37,076 nucleotides of DNA from Anaerolineae bacterium (GTDB lineage Bacteria > Chloroflexota > Anaerolineae > 4572-78 > J111): the NCBI GenBank assembly GCA_023382535.1, contig JAHDWA010000082.1, forward strand, positions 1 to 37,076. Direction: 5' to 3'. This document shows, in pieces, positions 25,153 through 35,197 of the stretch (positions are counted from its first letter, which is position 1; each line of letters starts with the position of its first letter). A program made the translations under genes and the position numbers. The notes beneath the pieces were generated by a model. That model worked only from the letters and a program-made list of their open reading frames with translations. It was not told the DNA's origin and searched no databases.

Positions 25153-26241
25153 ATGACCCCAACCTATCGCATTGCCTATTTTATTACGCCGCATGGGTAC
25201 GGCCATGCGGCTCGGGCCGCCGCGGTGATGGACGCCCTGAGCCGCCTTGACCGGCGGATTGGCTTTGAAATTTTTACCCGGGTACCCCGCTGGTTTTTTG
25301 AAGACTCATTATCGTATCCGTTTGGTTATCATGCGCTGCTGACCGATATTGGCCTGGCCCAGAAGAATTCGCTCGCCGAAGACCTGCCGGAAACAGTGCG
25401 CCGTTTAGCCTCGTTCCTGCCCTTTGATCCCAGCCTGCTGGACAACCTGGCTCGCCAAGTCAACCGGTTGGGCTGCCAGATGGTCGTGTGCGACATCTCT
25501 GCCCTGGGTATTGCCGTGGCCAAAGCAGCCGGGCTGCCGGCGGTGTTGGTCGAAAATTTTACCTGGGATTGGATTTATGAGGGCTACCTTGCTGCTGAAC
25601 CTCGGCTAGCGCCGTACATTAGGGAGTTTCAAAACTGGTTTGCCGCCGCGGATTATCACCTCCAAACCGAGCCAATCTGCCAGCCCCGGCCGGCCAGCCT
25701 GACGACCCGCCCGGTCAGCCGCACGAGCCGATTGCCAGCCGGTGACGCTCGCCAGAAATTGGGCTTACCCGCTCAGGCCAGGGTGGTGCTGCTAACTATG
25801 GGCGGCATTCCGTGGGAGTATACTTTTCTGGAAAAGCTGGCCGACCAACAGGCGTGCTATTTTATCATTCCGGGGGCGGCTGATCGCCTCGAGCGGCGGG
25901 GCAACCTGGTCCTGCTGCCGCACCACTCGGAGTTTTATCATCCTGACCTGGTCGCCGCGGCTGATGCCGTTATCGGCAAATTGGGTTACAGCACCCTGGC
26001 CGAAGTTTATCACGCCGGTATTCGTTTTGGCTATATTCCCCGGCCCGATTTCCGCGAGTCAGGCGTGCTGGCTCGATACTTGGAACAGCATATGAGCGGT
26101 TTGGCGATTACGGCAGCCCAATTTGCAAATGGAGAATGGCTGTCACGCTTACCCGACCTGCTGGCTTTACCGCGTCTTGAGCCTAATGCATCGAACGGGG
26201 CGGAGCAAGCGGCGCAGTTCCTGATCAATTTGAGAAAATGA
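25153..26241 (+). CDS. MurG-like (GT-B fold) glycosyltransferase
   Basis: 362 residues from ATG 25153 with AAGGA five bases upstream; an earlier ATG lies inside the SDR gene. The N-terminal ITPHGYGHAARAAAVMDAL is the glycine-rich loop of GT-B enzymes. The C-terminal half has LLTMGGIP and ADAVIGKLGYSTLAEVYHAG, matching the nucleotide-sugar region of MurG/UGT-type proteins and the N-terminal domain linked to L-arabinokinases. No membrane helix. Donor and acceptor are unknown. It is co-directional with SDR and M29 genes at short spacing. Confidence 0.75.
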   Translation: MTPTYRIAYFITPHGYGHAARAAAVMDALSRLDRRIGFEIFTRVPRWFFEDSLSYPFGYHALLTDIGLAQKNSLAEDLPETVRRLASFLPFDPSLLDNLARQVNRLGCQMVVCDISALGIAVAKAAGLPAVLVENFTWDWIYEGYLAAEPRLAPYIREFQNWFAAADYHLQTEPICQPRPASLTTRPVSRTSRLPAGDARQKLGLPAQARVVLLTMGGIPWEYTFLEKLADQQACYFIIPGAADRLERRGNLVLLPHHSEFYHPDLVAAADAVIGKLGYSTLAEVYHAGIRFGYIPRPDFRESGVLARYLEQHMSGLAITAAQFANGEWLSRLPDLLALPRLEPNASNGAEQAAQFLINLRK

Positions 26242-26256
26242 AGGAAAGATGTTCTA

Positions 26257-27366
26257 ATGAATTCTTACGTTGAAAAAATGGCTGAGGTTATCATCAACTA
26301 TTCTACTGCCGTCCAACCCGGCGAGCGCGTGTTATTGCGCGGCACCAGCCCGGCGGCTGAACCGCTTATCCAGGCGCTTTATCAGGCCGCCCTGCGGGCC
26401 GGTGGTCAGGCTTTTACCTATATGCACCTGCGGGATGAAGACAGCCTGGCCATCGAAGCGACGGATAACCCAGACCTGCTGGCGGCAGTTAACCCCATGT
26501 TGAAGTTGATGTATGAAACCTGCCAGGTCATCGTGCGGGTAGAAGCGTCGGAGAATCCGCGGGCACTGTCGAGTTATCCGTCGGAGCGGCAGCGGGCCAG
26601 GCTCAAGGCCGGCGGCGCGGTGATGAGCATCCAGATGGAACGAGAAGGCAAAGGTACGCTGCGCCGCTGCACAACCCAATTCCCCACCCAGGGTTATGCT
26701 CAGGCAGCCGGCATGTCGCTGCGCCAGTACCAGCAGTTTGTTTTTGAAGCATGCAAAGTGCACTTGGCCGATCCGGTCGCTGCCTGGCAGGAGGTCGAGC
26801 AGAGGCAGCAGCGTCTGGTAGATTACCTGGCCGGTAAAAAACATCTGCACGTGCGCGGCCAAAACATTGATTTGGAGCTTTCTATTACCGGGCGACAGTT
26901 CCTTAACGCCAACGGCAAAGTTAACTTTCCCGATGGGGAAATCTTTACCGGGCCGGTGGAGGACAGCGTTAACGGCTGGGTCAACTTTACTTATCCGGCC
27001 TATTATCAGAGTAATGAAGTTGTTGGGGTGCGGCTGGTCTTTGAGAATGGGCTGGTCACGCAGGCGACGGCTGACAAAAACGAGTCGTTCTTGCTCAACA
27101 CGCTTGACACCGACCCTGGCGCCCGCCGCCTGGGCGAGTTTGCCATTGGCACAAATAACGATATTCAACGCTTTACCGGGTCAATTCTGTTTGACGAAAA
27201 AATCGGCGGCACGGTGCACATGGCGGTGGGGCAAGGTTATCCTCAGACGGGCAGCCTCAACACCTCAACCGTGCATTGGGATATGATCTGCGACATGCGT
27301 GACGGCGGCGAAATTTGGGTGGATGGCGAGTTGTTTTACCGAAATGGAGAATTTCTGCAAGGATGA
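26257..27366 (+). CDS. M29-family metallo-aminopeptidase
   Basis: 369 residues. Removes N-terminal residues from peptides using two metals. Ligands expected from the family are present: Glu228 (NFPDGEIFTGP), Glu294 (RRLGEFAIG), His321 (GTVHMAVG), His340 and Asp342 (VHWDMI). The length matches thermophilic AmpS/PepS-type enzymes. AAGGAAAG lies eight bases before ATG 26257, which is 15 bases after the glycosyltransferase stop, so the three plus-strand genes look like one operon. Confidence 0.93.
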   Translation: MNSYVEKMAEVIINYSTAVQPGERVLLRGTSPAAEPLIQALYQAALRAGGQAFTYMHLRDEDSLAIEATDNPDLLAAVNPMLKLMYETCQVIVRVEASENPRALSSYPSERQRARLKAGGAVMSIQMEREGKGTLRRCTTQFPTQGYAQAAGMSLRQYQQFVFEACKVHLADPVAAWQEVEQRQQRLVDYLAGKKHLHVRGQNIDLELSITGRQFLNANGKVNFPDGEIFTGPVEDSVNGWVNFTYPAYYQSNEVVGVRLVFENGLVTQATADKNESFLLNTLDTDPGARRLGEFAIGTNNDIQRFTGSILFDEKIGGTVHMAVGQGYPQTGSLNTSTVHWDMICDMRDGGEIWVDGELFYRNGEFLQG

Positions 27367-27386
27367 AGGCAAATTCCTGTTATCCG

Positions 27387-27425
27387 TTCTTGTTCCGAAA
27401 CTGACGCGAAGCGGGAGAACAAGAA
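27387..27425 (+). terminator. Possible hairpin after M29 gene
   Basis: TTCTTGTTC (27387-27395) pairs with GAACAAGAA (27417-27425) around a 21-base loop that itself holds CGC-GAA-GCG. No U-tract follows, so termination is uncertain. An extra palindrome ATACCG-A-CGGTAT at 27464-27476 sits further along, before the AAA+ gene, and could be an operator. Confidence 0.3.
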
Positions 27426-27555
27426 TAAAAAGCCTATCAGTTCCGATTCTAACTATTGGAGAAATACCGACGGTATGTTATAGTTATGAATACCTCTGCT
27501 TCACCGATGCAACCGCCCGATCTTGTAAAAAACTATTACAAAGGATTCAGTCACC

Positions 27556-28944
27556 ATGACGGATGGGCAACCAGCCAGACTACAACCGATGCGCCTATCG
27601 GCCAGAGAGAGAAATACCCAGCCTTTGCCATTTCCCAGGCCTGAGCTACCGGTTGATGGGTTGAGCGGCGCGTTATGGCAGCAATTGGAGGAACCCCGCA
27701 CGATCGAGGCGACACAGATTCCCCAACCATTCCTGACCAGCCTTGCTTTGAAGATTCTTTATTTTGGCGGCTCGATGAAGGGCTGGCAAATTGCGCAAAC
27801 GATGCGCCTGCACTTTAGCGGGGTAGTTGAACCTATTCTACAGGCTCTCAAGGCGCATCACCTGGTCCAGGTGACCGGTGGCAGCAATCTCAATCGGGCT
27901 TCGTACCAATACGCCATTACCGACAATGGCAGCAAGCGAGCCAGGGAACTGTTAGAGCGCAACCGTTATGTTGGTCCCTGCCCGGTTACGTTGAGCCATT
28001 ATATCAATGTCGTTAAACTTCAGGCCCAAAACCGGCCCCTGGTGCGCGAAGCGGATGTCCAGCAGGCTATGCGGTCACTGGTGTTGTCGTCGGAGATCAT
28101 TGACCGGATTGGGCCTGCGGTCAACTCGTTCAAATCTATGTTTTTGTATGGACCGCCAGGAAACGGCAAGACCAGTATCGCCAAAATCATTGGCCGGGGC
28201 CTGCTGCCGGGCAACGTAATGATTCCCTATGCCATTTTTGAGGATGGGCAGGTTATTAAAGTTTTTGACGCAGAGACACACCGGACGATGGGCAGCGAGG
28301 AGACTCAACTCTCCGAATCGAACCAACTGGACAAGCGCTGGCTGCGCTGTATGCCGCCGATGGTAATTACCGGCGGTGAATTGACTCTCCAGGACCTGGA
28401 CCTGGCCTGGAGCGACACGAACCGCTTCTACGAAGCGCCGCTGCAACTCAAGGCCAACGGTGGCATGCTGCTGATTGATGATTTTGGCCGCCAGCAGATG
28501 GAGCCAAAAGACCTGCTGAACCGCTGGATTGTGCCACTGGAAGAACGCCTGGATTTCTTAACGTTTCAAACAGGTAAGAAATTCGCTGTCCCCTTTGAAA
28601 CGTTGATCATTTTCTCGACCAACCTCGACCCCGAATCGCTGGTAGACGACGCTTTTTTGCGCCGGATTCGTCACAAATTGGGCATTGACAATCCTACCGA
28701 GAAACAGTTTTACGATATATTTTTGATTGCCTGTGATGAGCGGGGGATCAAATTCGATAAAAATGTCTTTATCCACCTGCTGCGGGAGTATTACTTTGGT
28801 GCGGGCCGTCCCCTCAAGGCCTGTCATCCGCGTGACTTGTTGGATCAACTAACCGATTTTGCTACCTATCGCGGCGAGCGGCCGGCCATGACTGTTGAGT
28901 TGATTGACCGGGCCGCTCGTTCCTACTTTGCCGAATTGTTCTAA
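27556..28944 (+). CDS. AAA+ ATPase with N-terminal winged-helix-like region
   Basis: 462 residues. Residues about 60-135 look like a winged helix ([37 protein letters not shown]). The ATPase core has Walker [10 protein letters not shown] (199-207), Walker B MLLIDDF (304-310), sensor 1 FSTNLDP (353-359) and an arginine-finger segment FLRRIRHK (368-375). The segment [20 protein letters not shown] precedes Walker B. No membrane helix. Similar predicted ATPases occur in several phyla, but I know of no demonstrated function; remodelling of a protein complex is the general expectation. AAAGGA precedes ATG 27556. Its stop codon overlaps the folE stop on the opposite strand. Confidence 0.8.
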   Translation: MTDGQPARLQPMRLSARERNTQPLPFPRPELPVDGLSGALWQQLEEPRTIEATQIPQPFLTSLALKILYFGGSMKGWQIAQTMRLHFSGVVEPILQALKAHHLVQVTGGSNLNRASYQYAITDNGSKRARELLERNRYVGPCPVTLSHYINVVKLQAQNRPLVREADVQQAMRSLVLSSEIIDRIGPAVNSFKSMFLYGPPGNGKTSIAKIIGRGLLPGNVMIPYAIFEDGQVIKVFDAETHRTMGSEETQLSESNQLDKRWLRCMPPMVITGGELTLQDLDLAWSDTNRFYEAPLQLKANGGMLLIDDFGRQQMEPKDLLNRWIVPLEERLDFLTFQTGKKFAVPFETLIIFSTNLDPESLVDDAFLRRIRHKLGIDNPTEKQFYDIFLIACDERGIKFDKNVFIHLLREYYFGAGRPLKACHPRDLLDQLTDFATYRGERPAMTVELIDRAARSYFAELF

Positions 28945-29588
28945 TCGTCAAACCGACGGCGGCCGATATGTTCCATAAATTCGGCCCGCGTTTTAAGATG
29001 GCTTTTGAAAGTCCCCAACAGGGCGCTGGTAACCATGGTCGCGTTCGCTTTTTTGACGCCGCGCATCATACTGCACATGTGCGCCCCTTCGACCACCACG
29101 GCTACGCCGTGCGGATGCAGTACCTCGTCAATGAAATCCGCAATTTGTTGGGTCATCCGCTCCTGCACCTGCAGCCGCCGGGCAAACATATCCACAATCC
29201 GCGGGATTTTGCTCAGGCCGACCACCTTCCCTTTGGGGATATAAGCGACATGCGCCTTGCCGAAAAAGGGCAGCAGGTGATGTTCGCACAGGCTGTAAAA
29301 ATCAATGTCTTTGACAATGACCATTTCACTGTAACCGACGTCAAACAGGGCATCGTTGATTAGCTTGACCGGGTCCATATGATAGCCCGCGGTTAATTCA
29401 TCGTACATGCGGGCTACCCGTTCCGGGGTACGTTGCAGCCCTTCGCGGTCCGGGTCTTCGCCGATGTTGGCCAGGGTTTTGCGAACTGCCTTTTCGATCT
29501 CTTTTTGCCGCTTGAGGGCCTCTTTGCCATTGCCGTTGGGACTGATTTGGAACGTCTCTTCCAAATCTTCCGGGGTCATGCGATGCAT
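28941..29588 (-). CDS. folE: GTP cyclohydrolase I
   Basis: Converts GTP to dihydroneopterin triphosphate, the first step to folate and other pterins. 215 residues. Zinc ligands Cys101 and His104 in [12 protein letters not shown] and Cys172 in AHMCSMMRG are intact, as are [10 protein letters not shown] and [26 protein letters not shown] 29588 has AAGGAGG seven bases upstream. It is the last gene of folB-folK-folE, 55 bases after folK, and converges with the AAA+ gene so that the two stop codons overlap. Confidence 0.97.
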   Translation of the reverse strand: MHRMTPEDLEETFQISPNGNGKEALKRQKEIEKAVRKTLANIGEDPDREGLQRTPERVARMYDELTAGYHMDPVKLINDALFDVGYSEMVIVKDIDFYSLCEHHLLPFFGKAHVAYIPKGKVVGLSKIPRIVDMFARRLQVQERMTQQIADFIDEVLHPHGVAVVVEGAHMCSMMRGVKKANATMVTSALLGTFKSHLKTRAEFMEHIGRRRFDD

Positions 29589-29643
29589 AATTGCCTCCTT
29601 CTTTGTAATCCTCCCGAAATCAGGAGCTAGCCACTTTTACACA

Positions 29644-30186
29644 TTATAGCCTATCATCATGGCGGTTTTGTTTCACTTGCCTTAAACTTTGCGAGATATC
29701 TGGACGCACGGCCATTTCTTCACTTTTTATCTCAAAATTCCCGGCAATTTCAGACAAGGTTTGGTTCCGCTCAGGATGCTTATAATCCGGGGCAATCTCG
29801 GCCAGAGGAATGGCGACAAAGGGCCGCTCGACGACCTCCGGGTCGGGGATATGGCGCGGGCCTAGCTCAAAGATCTCCTGGTTAAAGAGCATGAGATCAA
29901 GATCAATTGGCCGGGGCGCATTTTTGTCGGCCTGCCGCACCCGGCCCAGGCGCTGCTCAATTGCAGCCAGCACCTCCCGTTTCAGTTCCTCGGCGGTCAG
30001 TTCGGTCTCGATGATGGCTGCCGCATTCAAAAAATTAGGCTGCTCGGCCAACCCCACCGGCCGGGTTTCCCAGACCGAAGAAACCGCCAGCAGCCGGGTC
30101 TGGGTCGCTAACAACTCCAGGGCTGCCCGCAAATTGGCTTCTGCGTTAATATTGGAGCCGAGCGAGAGATAGGCAATATTGGTCAT
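29644..30186 (-). CDS. folK: HPPK, 6-hydroxymethyl-dihydropterin pyrophosphokinase
   Basis: 180 residues. Transfers pyrophosphate from ATP to 6-hydroxymethyl-dihydropterin. AYLSLGSNINAEANLRAAL at the N-terminus, FLNAAA, and APRPIDLDLMLFN with the two Mg-binding Asp residues are diagnostic. A tail of about 25 residues extends past the usual domain end. The start is two bases after folB. Dihydropteroate synthase (folP), the next enzyme, is not in the window. Confidence 0.95.
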   Translation of the reverse strand: MTNIAYLSLGSNINAEANLRAALELLATQTRLLAVSSVWETRPVGLAEQPNFLNAAAIIETELTAEELKREVLAAIEQRLGRVRQADKNAPRPIDLDLMLFNQEIFELGPRHIPDPEVVERPFVAIPLAEIAPDYKHPERNQTLSEIAGNFEIKSEEMAVRPDISQSLRQVKQNRHDDRL

Positions 30187-30188
30187 GC

Positions 30189-30569
30189 TTACTTGCCGGA
30201 TGGGCCAATCTCGGCCTGGGTCCGCTCAATTGTTACGCCCACCGAACGGGCGAAACGCAGCGCGCCCGGTTTTTCCACCGTCACCGCCGCCCGTTCGACG
30301 CGGGGATCAGCCAGGCACAGCTTGACGATTTCCAGCGCCATCTTTTCCACCAAGTAAAACTGCGACTCTTCGACCAGCTTGATGGTTTGTTTGGCAATGG
30401 TTTTATAGTTGACGGTATCGGCAATATCATCCGAGATGGCAGCAGCGGTGTGATCGGTGGCGAGGGTAATGTTAATTACCACATCCTGTTTGTTGTGCCG
30501 TTCCTCTTCATTAACACCGATAATGGTCCGCAACAGTAAGTCTTTGATATGAATTTGATCGGCAGCCAT
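30189..30569 (-). CDS. folB: Dihydroneopterin aldolase
   Basis: 126 residues from ATG 30569, preceded by AGGGGG; the longer frame would need TTG 30593. IHIKDLLLRTIIGVNEEER is the family opening. Tyr55 (VNYKTIAK), Glu75 (YLVEKMA) and Lys100 (VEKPGALRFARSVGV) are the active-site residues. Splits dihydroneopterin into 6-hydroxymethyl-dihydropterin and glycolaldehyde. First gene of the folate operon. Confidence 0.95.
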   Translation of the reverse strand: MAADQIHIKDLLLRTIIGVNEEERHNKQDVVINITLATDHTAAAISDDIADTVNYKTIAKQTIKLVEESQFYLVEKMALEIVKLCLADPRVERAAVTVEKPGALRFARSVGVTIERTQAEIGPSGK

Positions 30570-30593
30570 AGATCCCCCTGAGAAATTTTTCAA

Positions 30594-30981
30594 GATTCAT
30601 GGTAACTGTTTAGGCTAAAGATAACTGGCACTTGGTTAACTCTAAGGAGAAAAGCGCCAGTCACCTGAGTAGTATGATTCATGAAAGTATAATCACTTTT
30701 GACAGGATTCAAAAACGCACAAATTGGCGGGGTTGTACCGGCTTTTAGGCAGATTCAGAGATCTCAAAACCTTTGTGGTCTCAAATGAGAATTTGCCTTT
30801 TTTTATCTCATTTTTATCTAAGGAAGGTGTTGTAATTTAGAGGGGAGTAGCTCCAGCCGATAGTAAAGCAGTCAGGCATTTATATCCCCGCTAATACCCT
30901 TTCCTGTATCCAGATACATGGTCATATGTCCAGCTTTATGCTATCTTTTTCATCTCGGCTGGTGAGTGAGTAAGATTGCAT
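30594..30981. other. Divergent intergenic region between folB and STAND-like ATPase
   Basis: 388 bases, AT-richer than the flanking genes. Holds a hairpin at 30624-30661 (ACTGGCACTT against AAGCGCCAGT, one G-U pair), T-rich runs near 30798-30826, and a small inverted repeat TGTATC-CA-GATACA near 30905. Promoters for both genes must lie here, but none is convincing: TATACT on the minus strand near 30685 and TATGCT on the plus strand near 30938 have poor -35 boxes. No plausible ORF. Confidence 0.5.
30624..30661. repeat. Hairpin repeat ending in GCCAGTCACC
   Basis: ACTGGCACTT and AAGCGCCAGT pair around an 18-base loop and are followed by CACCT. The hairpin at 35154-35189 has the same plan (GGCACTT...GCCTGTCACC), suggesting one dispersed family. 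Confidence 0.5.
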
Positions 30982-33111
30982 ATGGTTGAACTTTACCAAG
31001 TGTTGGATAGCAAGGAGAATATTACGGAGTCCAATCCGTATAATATCAGTTCCCCGGTTACAGGCGGCCAGTTCTTTGGGCGAGAGAAATTACTGGCGTC
31101 CATTCTAGAAATGCTGACCACCGCTGGCCAGCATGTACTTATCTTTGGTCCGGCGCGCTTTGGAAAAACTTCCTTCCTGCAAGAACTGATGGCCCGGTTG
31201 CCGGCCGAGGAGTATGTGCCGGTCTATTGGGGAGTCAAAGATCAAGGCGATTTGTCATCGCCCGCAGTTTGGGCTGCACTGGCTCGAAGCGTTGCGGGTC
31301 AGCTGCGTCTACGCCTGCCAGCTTCCAAATTGCCCGAAGATCTTGACCATTTTCAGATTGACTTTCTCCCCTGGATTCACAAAAAAATAGCGCCGCGGCG
31401 CTTAGTGCTGTTACTGGATGATGTAGATACTTTGCTTACTGGCAACAGTAATGGAACTCCTGGCTTCTTGGTCGAGGTGGAGCAGTTTCGTGCCGCGGAG
31501 TATCCGGTTGCCTTTGTCCTATCCACCAGCAGAAAACCTCAAGATTTACCCTTATCTTTAGAGTCTAATCAGCAAATCCGTACTGAAGAATTGCCTTTTT
31601 TAGCGCCTCTGGAAACCTTCTTTCTGGTAAGTAACCTGAGTAAACCAACGCCGATTAGTTACCTGTTTGAAACAATTGGCAAGATTTGGAAGCTTACTGC
31701 CGGTCACCCTTATTATGTTCAATTAATTTGCCACGAAACCTTTAACTACGCGCTAAAAAAAGATAGACAAAAGATAGATGTTGCTACCCTTAATGAAGCT
31801 CTCCCCTTCATTCTCGAAAAAAGCAGTCCGGATTTAGGGCAAGGCACTGCGGATCTATCGGCATCTGCCCTTAACACGTTGGCCGCATGTGCGCTCCTAT
31901 TTGGGCAACAACCGATCACCCCTGCCTCTGTTAGCCGTATCCTCAATCAAAATCATTTAACGATTGAGCATGAAGAGTTAGTTCACCTATTTGACGAATT
32001 ACAGGAGCGGTCCATCCTCCAATTGGATGAGCAAGGTGATTTTACTTTTACCATGCCCTTAACAGCATTTTGGCTGCTCCAGCAATACCCGCTTCAATTC
32101 ATCCCCGCAGAGATTCCTGCTGTACCGGCAGAGAAGCCAGCCCCAGTGGCTCCACCTCGGCCGTTGCCGCCACCGCTGTTGGCCCTGGTCGGAAGTGGAG
32201 CTTTGATTCTCCTGGTGGCGCTGGTCGGGTTTGCGCTGCTGATGACCAACAATACGTTGGCGACAACCAGTGCTACTTCCACCACCGTTGGCTTGGCGGC
32301 CTCTCCGGAAAGTTTCACGGCTGAACCTGCGGCCAGACCCGTTTCCACAGAGGAGGCCGTTCCAACGATACCGCCTACCCCAACCCTCGTCCCGGCTACG
32401 GCAGAGGTTTCAGCCCTGCTGCCAACCACCACGCCCACACCGGCCTTAACCCCGACCGCAACCGTGGCGCCAACCCTGGCTCCTTCACCGACCGTAACTC
32501 CGCTCCCTACTTTTACCGCAGCGCCAACGGCAACCCCGCTCCCAACCTTACCGCCGACCGCGACTCCACTCCCCACCTTGACCCCGTTACCAACGGCAAC
32601 TTCAGCTCCTACCCTACCCCCGGCAACGGCAACTCCGCTCCCCCCTGTTCCGAGTCCAACCGCGCCTGCTCCGCCGGCGCCGGCAACCACTTTACCGGCC
32701 GGTTCATTTACCCTGCTGAATCCTCTGGCTCTGGACCAACCCTCTTACGGCTTGACCGAGTTTGAGTGGCAGTGGACCGGCCCTGTACCGGAAGGGACAG
32801 GGTTTGAAGTGCGGGTTTGGCGTGAAGGAGAGCCTCAGATGGGGGTGCATGACGCCGTGTATGACGATGAACAGGGCAATATTGAAAGCCTGGGGGAAAA
32901 CAAGTATCGCTTAAGGGTAGATATTACGGGAGCAGCCGGGGTGCAGGGTGTCCGTGGGGAATATTGGTGGACCGTAGCCCTCGTTCAGACCGGCCCTACT
33001 TATGCCGACCTGGGACAGCAAGCGCCGCCGGCACGGATGCGCTTTGAACCTAAAAACAGCGGTGGCGGCGGCGGTGATGGGAGTAGCAGCGGTAGTGTTG
33101 GGGTTAACTAA
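30982..33111 (+). CDS. Membrane-anchored STAND-like ATPase with Pro/Thr linker
   Basis: 709 residues from ATG 30982 (a TTG lies six bases upstream). Cytosolic ATPase: Walker A FGPARFGKTS (55-64), Walker B LVLLLDDVD (141-149), then a helical part with HPYYVQLICHE typical of AAA_16/STAND proteins and a winged-helix-like segment before residue 380. One membrane helix at about 400-423. Then about 120 residues of Pro/Thr-rich linker (453-573) and a beta-rich outer domain (WQWTGPVPEGTGFEVRVWREGEP, YWWTVALVQTG), ending in a Gly/Ser-rich tail. The layout suggests an envelope sensor or scaffold that uses ATP inside. Function unknown. A terminator follows. Confidence 0.78.
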   Translation: MVELYQVLDSKENITESNPYNISSPVTGGQFFGREKLLASILEMLTTAGQHVLIFGPARFGKTSFLQELMARLPAEEYVPVYWGVKDQGDLSSPAVWAALARSVAGQLRLRLPASKLPEDLDHFQIDFLPWIHKKIAPRRLVLLLDDVDTLLTGNSNGTPGFLVEVEQFRAAEYPVAFVLSTSRKPQDLPLSLESNQQIRTEELPFLAPLETFFLVSNLSKPTPISYLFETIGKIWKLTAGHPYYVQLICHETFNYALKKDRQKIDVATLNEALPFILEKSSPDLGQGTADLSASALNTLAACALLFGQQPITPASVSRILNQNHLTIEHEELVHLFDELQERSILQLDEQGDFTFTMPLTAFWLLQQYPLQFIPAEIPAVPAEKPAPVAPPRPLPPPLLALVGSGALILLVALVGFALLMTNNTLATTSATSTTVGLAASPESFTAEPAARPVSTEEAVPTIPPTPTLVPATAEVSALLPTTTPTPALTPTATVAPTLAPSPTVTPLPTFTAAPTATPLPTLPPTATPLPTLTPLPTATSAPTLPPATATPLPPVPSPTAPAPPAPATTLPAGSFTLLNPLALDQPSYGLTEFEWQWTGPVPEGTGFEVRVWREGEPQMGVHDAVYDDEQGNIESLGENKYRLRVDITGAAGVQGVRGEYWWTVALVQTGPTYADLGQQAPPARMRFEPKNSGGGGGDGSSSGSVGVN

Positions 33112-33148
33112 GCGACGAAACAGGTAAAAGTCATCTAAGTTTAAGCAG

Positions 33149-33172
33149 GCCGGGCTCCCACGCCCGGCTTTT
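33149..33172 (+). terminator. Intrinsic terminator after STAND-like ATPase gene
   Basis: GCCGGGC, a 6-base loop, GCCCGGC, then TTTT: a 7-base GC-only stem with a U-tract, 38 bases after the stop codon. Confidence 0.85.
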
Positions 33173-33182
33173 CTGTTAACCT

Positions 33183-33668
33183 CTATACCTTGTGCCGGCG
33201 CGAGGTCAGCACCCCGGTATTCAAACCAATCAAATTCAAGCCGCCAAAGAAGCGGGCGTGTTCGATCTTGACGCAGCGATCCATCACCACGTCCAAACCG
33301 GCGGCGACAGCCCGCCGGGCGGCTTCTTCATGGATGACGCCCAACTGCATCCAGACGACTTTAGCCCCCACCCTGATCGCTTCTTCGACAATTGGCGGCA
33401 CGTCGGCGGGGTTGCGGAAGATGTCCACGATCTCTATCGCCGCCGGATCAGCTTCGGCCAGCGCCGCAAGCGACGGATAACTCTTGCGCCCCAGGATTTC
33501 CGGCTCGCCTGGATTGATAGGCGTGACGTCGTAGCCTTCGGCCAGCATATAAATAGCCGCAAAATGACTGGGCCGGTATTGGTTGCCGCTTAAGCCGACC
33601 ATGGCAATGCGGCGATAGCGGGTCAGAATATCCAGCCGCTCGGCGGCAGTTTCGATGAGTTTAGCCAT
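33183..33668 (-). CDS. CoA-binding domain protein (YccU-like)
   Basis: 161 residues, a single CoA_binding_2 Rossmann domain. IAMVGLSGNQYRPSHFAAIYM (glycine-rich loop), DVTPINPGEPEILG, VDIFRNPADVPPIVEEAIR and WMQLGVIHEEAARRAVAAGLDVVMDRC fit the family, which binds CoA or NAD and has no established reaction. The conserved Cys in VMDRCVKIEH is present. It is 99 bases downstream of metY on the same strand, across a heptamer hairpin. Confidence 0.9.
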   Translation of the reverse strand: MAKLIETAAERLDILTRYRRIAMVGLSGNQYRPSHFAAIYMLAEGYDVTPINPGEPEILGRKSYPSLAALAEADPAAIEIVDIFRNPADVPPIVEEAIRVGAKVVWMQLGVIHEEAARRAVAAGLDVVMDRCVKIEHARFFGGLNLIGLNTGVLTSRRHKV

Positions 33669-33699
33669 AGTGATGTGTGTCCTGTTGAATCTATACTTC

Positions 33700-33767
33700 T
33701 GACCGCTGACAGCCGACCGTTGACCGCTGCAAGAAAATGACTGCGGTCGGCGGTCTGTGGTCAGCGG

Positions 33768-33770
<3 letters not shown>
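33700..33770. repeat. Inverted heptamer-array element touching metY stop
   Basis: Left array 33700-33727: TGACCGC, TGACAGC, CGACCGT, TGACCGC. Spacer of 14 bases. Right array 33742-33769: TGCGGTC, GGCGGTC, TGTGGTC, AGCGGTC. Four units each side, nearly complementary. The metY stop codon (33768-33770) is formed by the last bases. In RNA it would form a long hairpin at the metY 3' end. Confidence 0.85.
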
Positions 33771-35069
<1,299 letters not shown>

Positions 35070-35113
35070 TTATCACGAGGGACATCATGGATCTGCGCCC
35101 CTCTGGCGTTCGG

Positions 35114-35141
35114 ATTATAGGTGGCCGGGCAGGTTTGTCAA
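35114..35141 (-). promoter_or_regulatory. Consensus promoter for metY
   Basis: Minus strand TTGACA (35136-35141), 16-base spacer, TATAAT (35114-35119): perfect boxes. The start of transcription is expected near 35107. Confidence 0.8.
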
Positions 35142-35153
35142 AACCACTCAAGG

Positions 35154-35189
35154 GACAGGCACTTACGGATAGGGTTCAAAGTGCCTGTC
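35154..35189. repeat. Hairpin repeat GACAGGCACTT...AAGTGCCTGTC
   Basis: Perfect 11-base arms around a 14-base loop, nine bases after the kinase stop codon and just upstream of the metY promoter. It resembles the hairpin at 30624-30661. It could end or stabilise the kinase mRNA, but no U-tract follows. Confidence 0.65.
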
Positions 35190-35197
35190 ACCTAGTT

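Noticed and set aside
26332..27168. 278-residue minus-strand frame
   Set aside because: Antisense to the M29 aminopeptidase, which has all metal ligands in the plus-strand frame.
27464..27476. Operator ATACCG-A-CGGTAT before the AAA+ gene
   Set aside because: Too short to call alone and no clear promoter boxes surround it; mentioned only in passing.
27456..27644. Short plus-strand frame before the AAA+ gene
   Set aside because: Weak ribosome-binding context and it overlaps the AAA+ start in another frame; no recognisable features.
32094..32690. 198-residue Gly/Val/Ala-rich frame on the minus strand
   Set aside because: It is the antisense shadow of the Pro/Thr linker of the STAND-like ATPase; its composition follows directly from that repeat.
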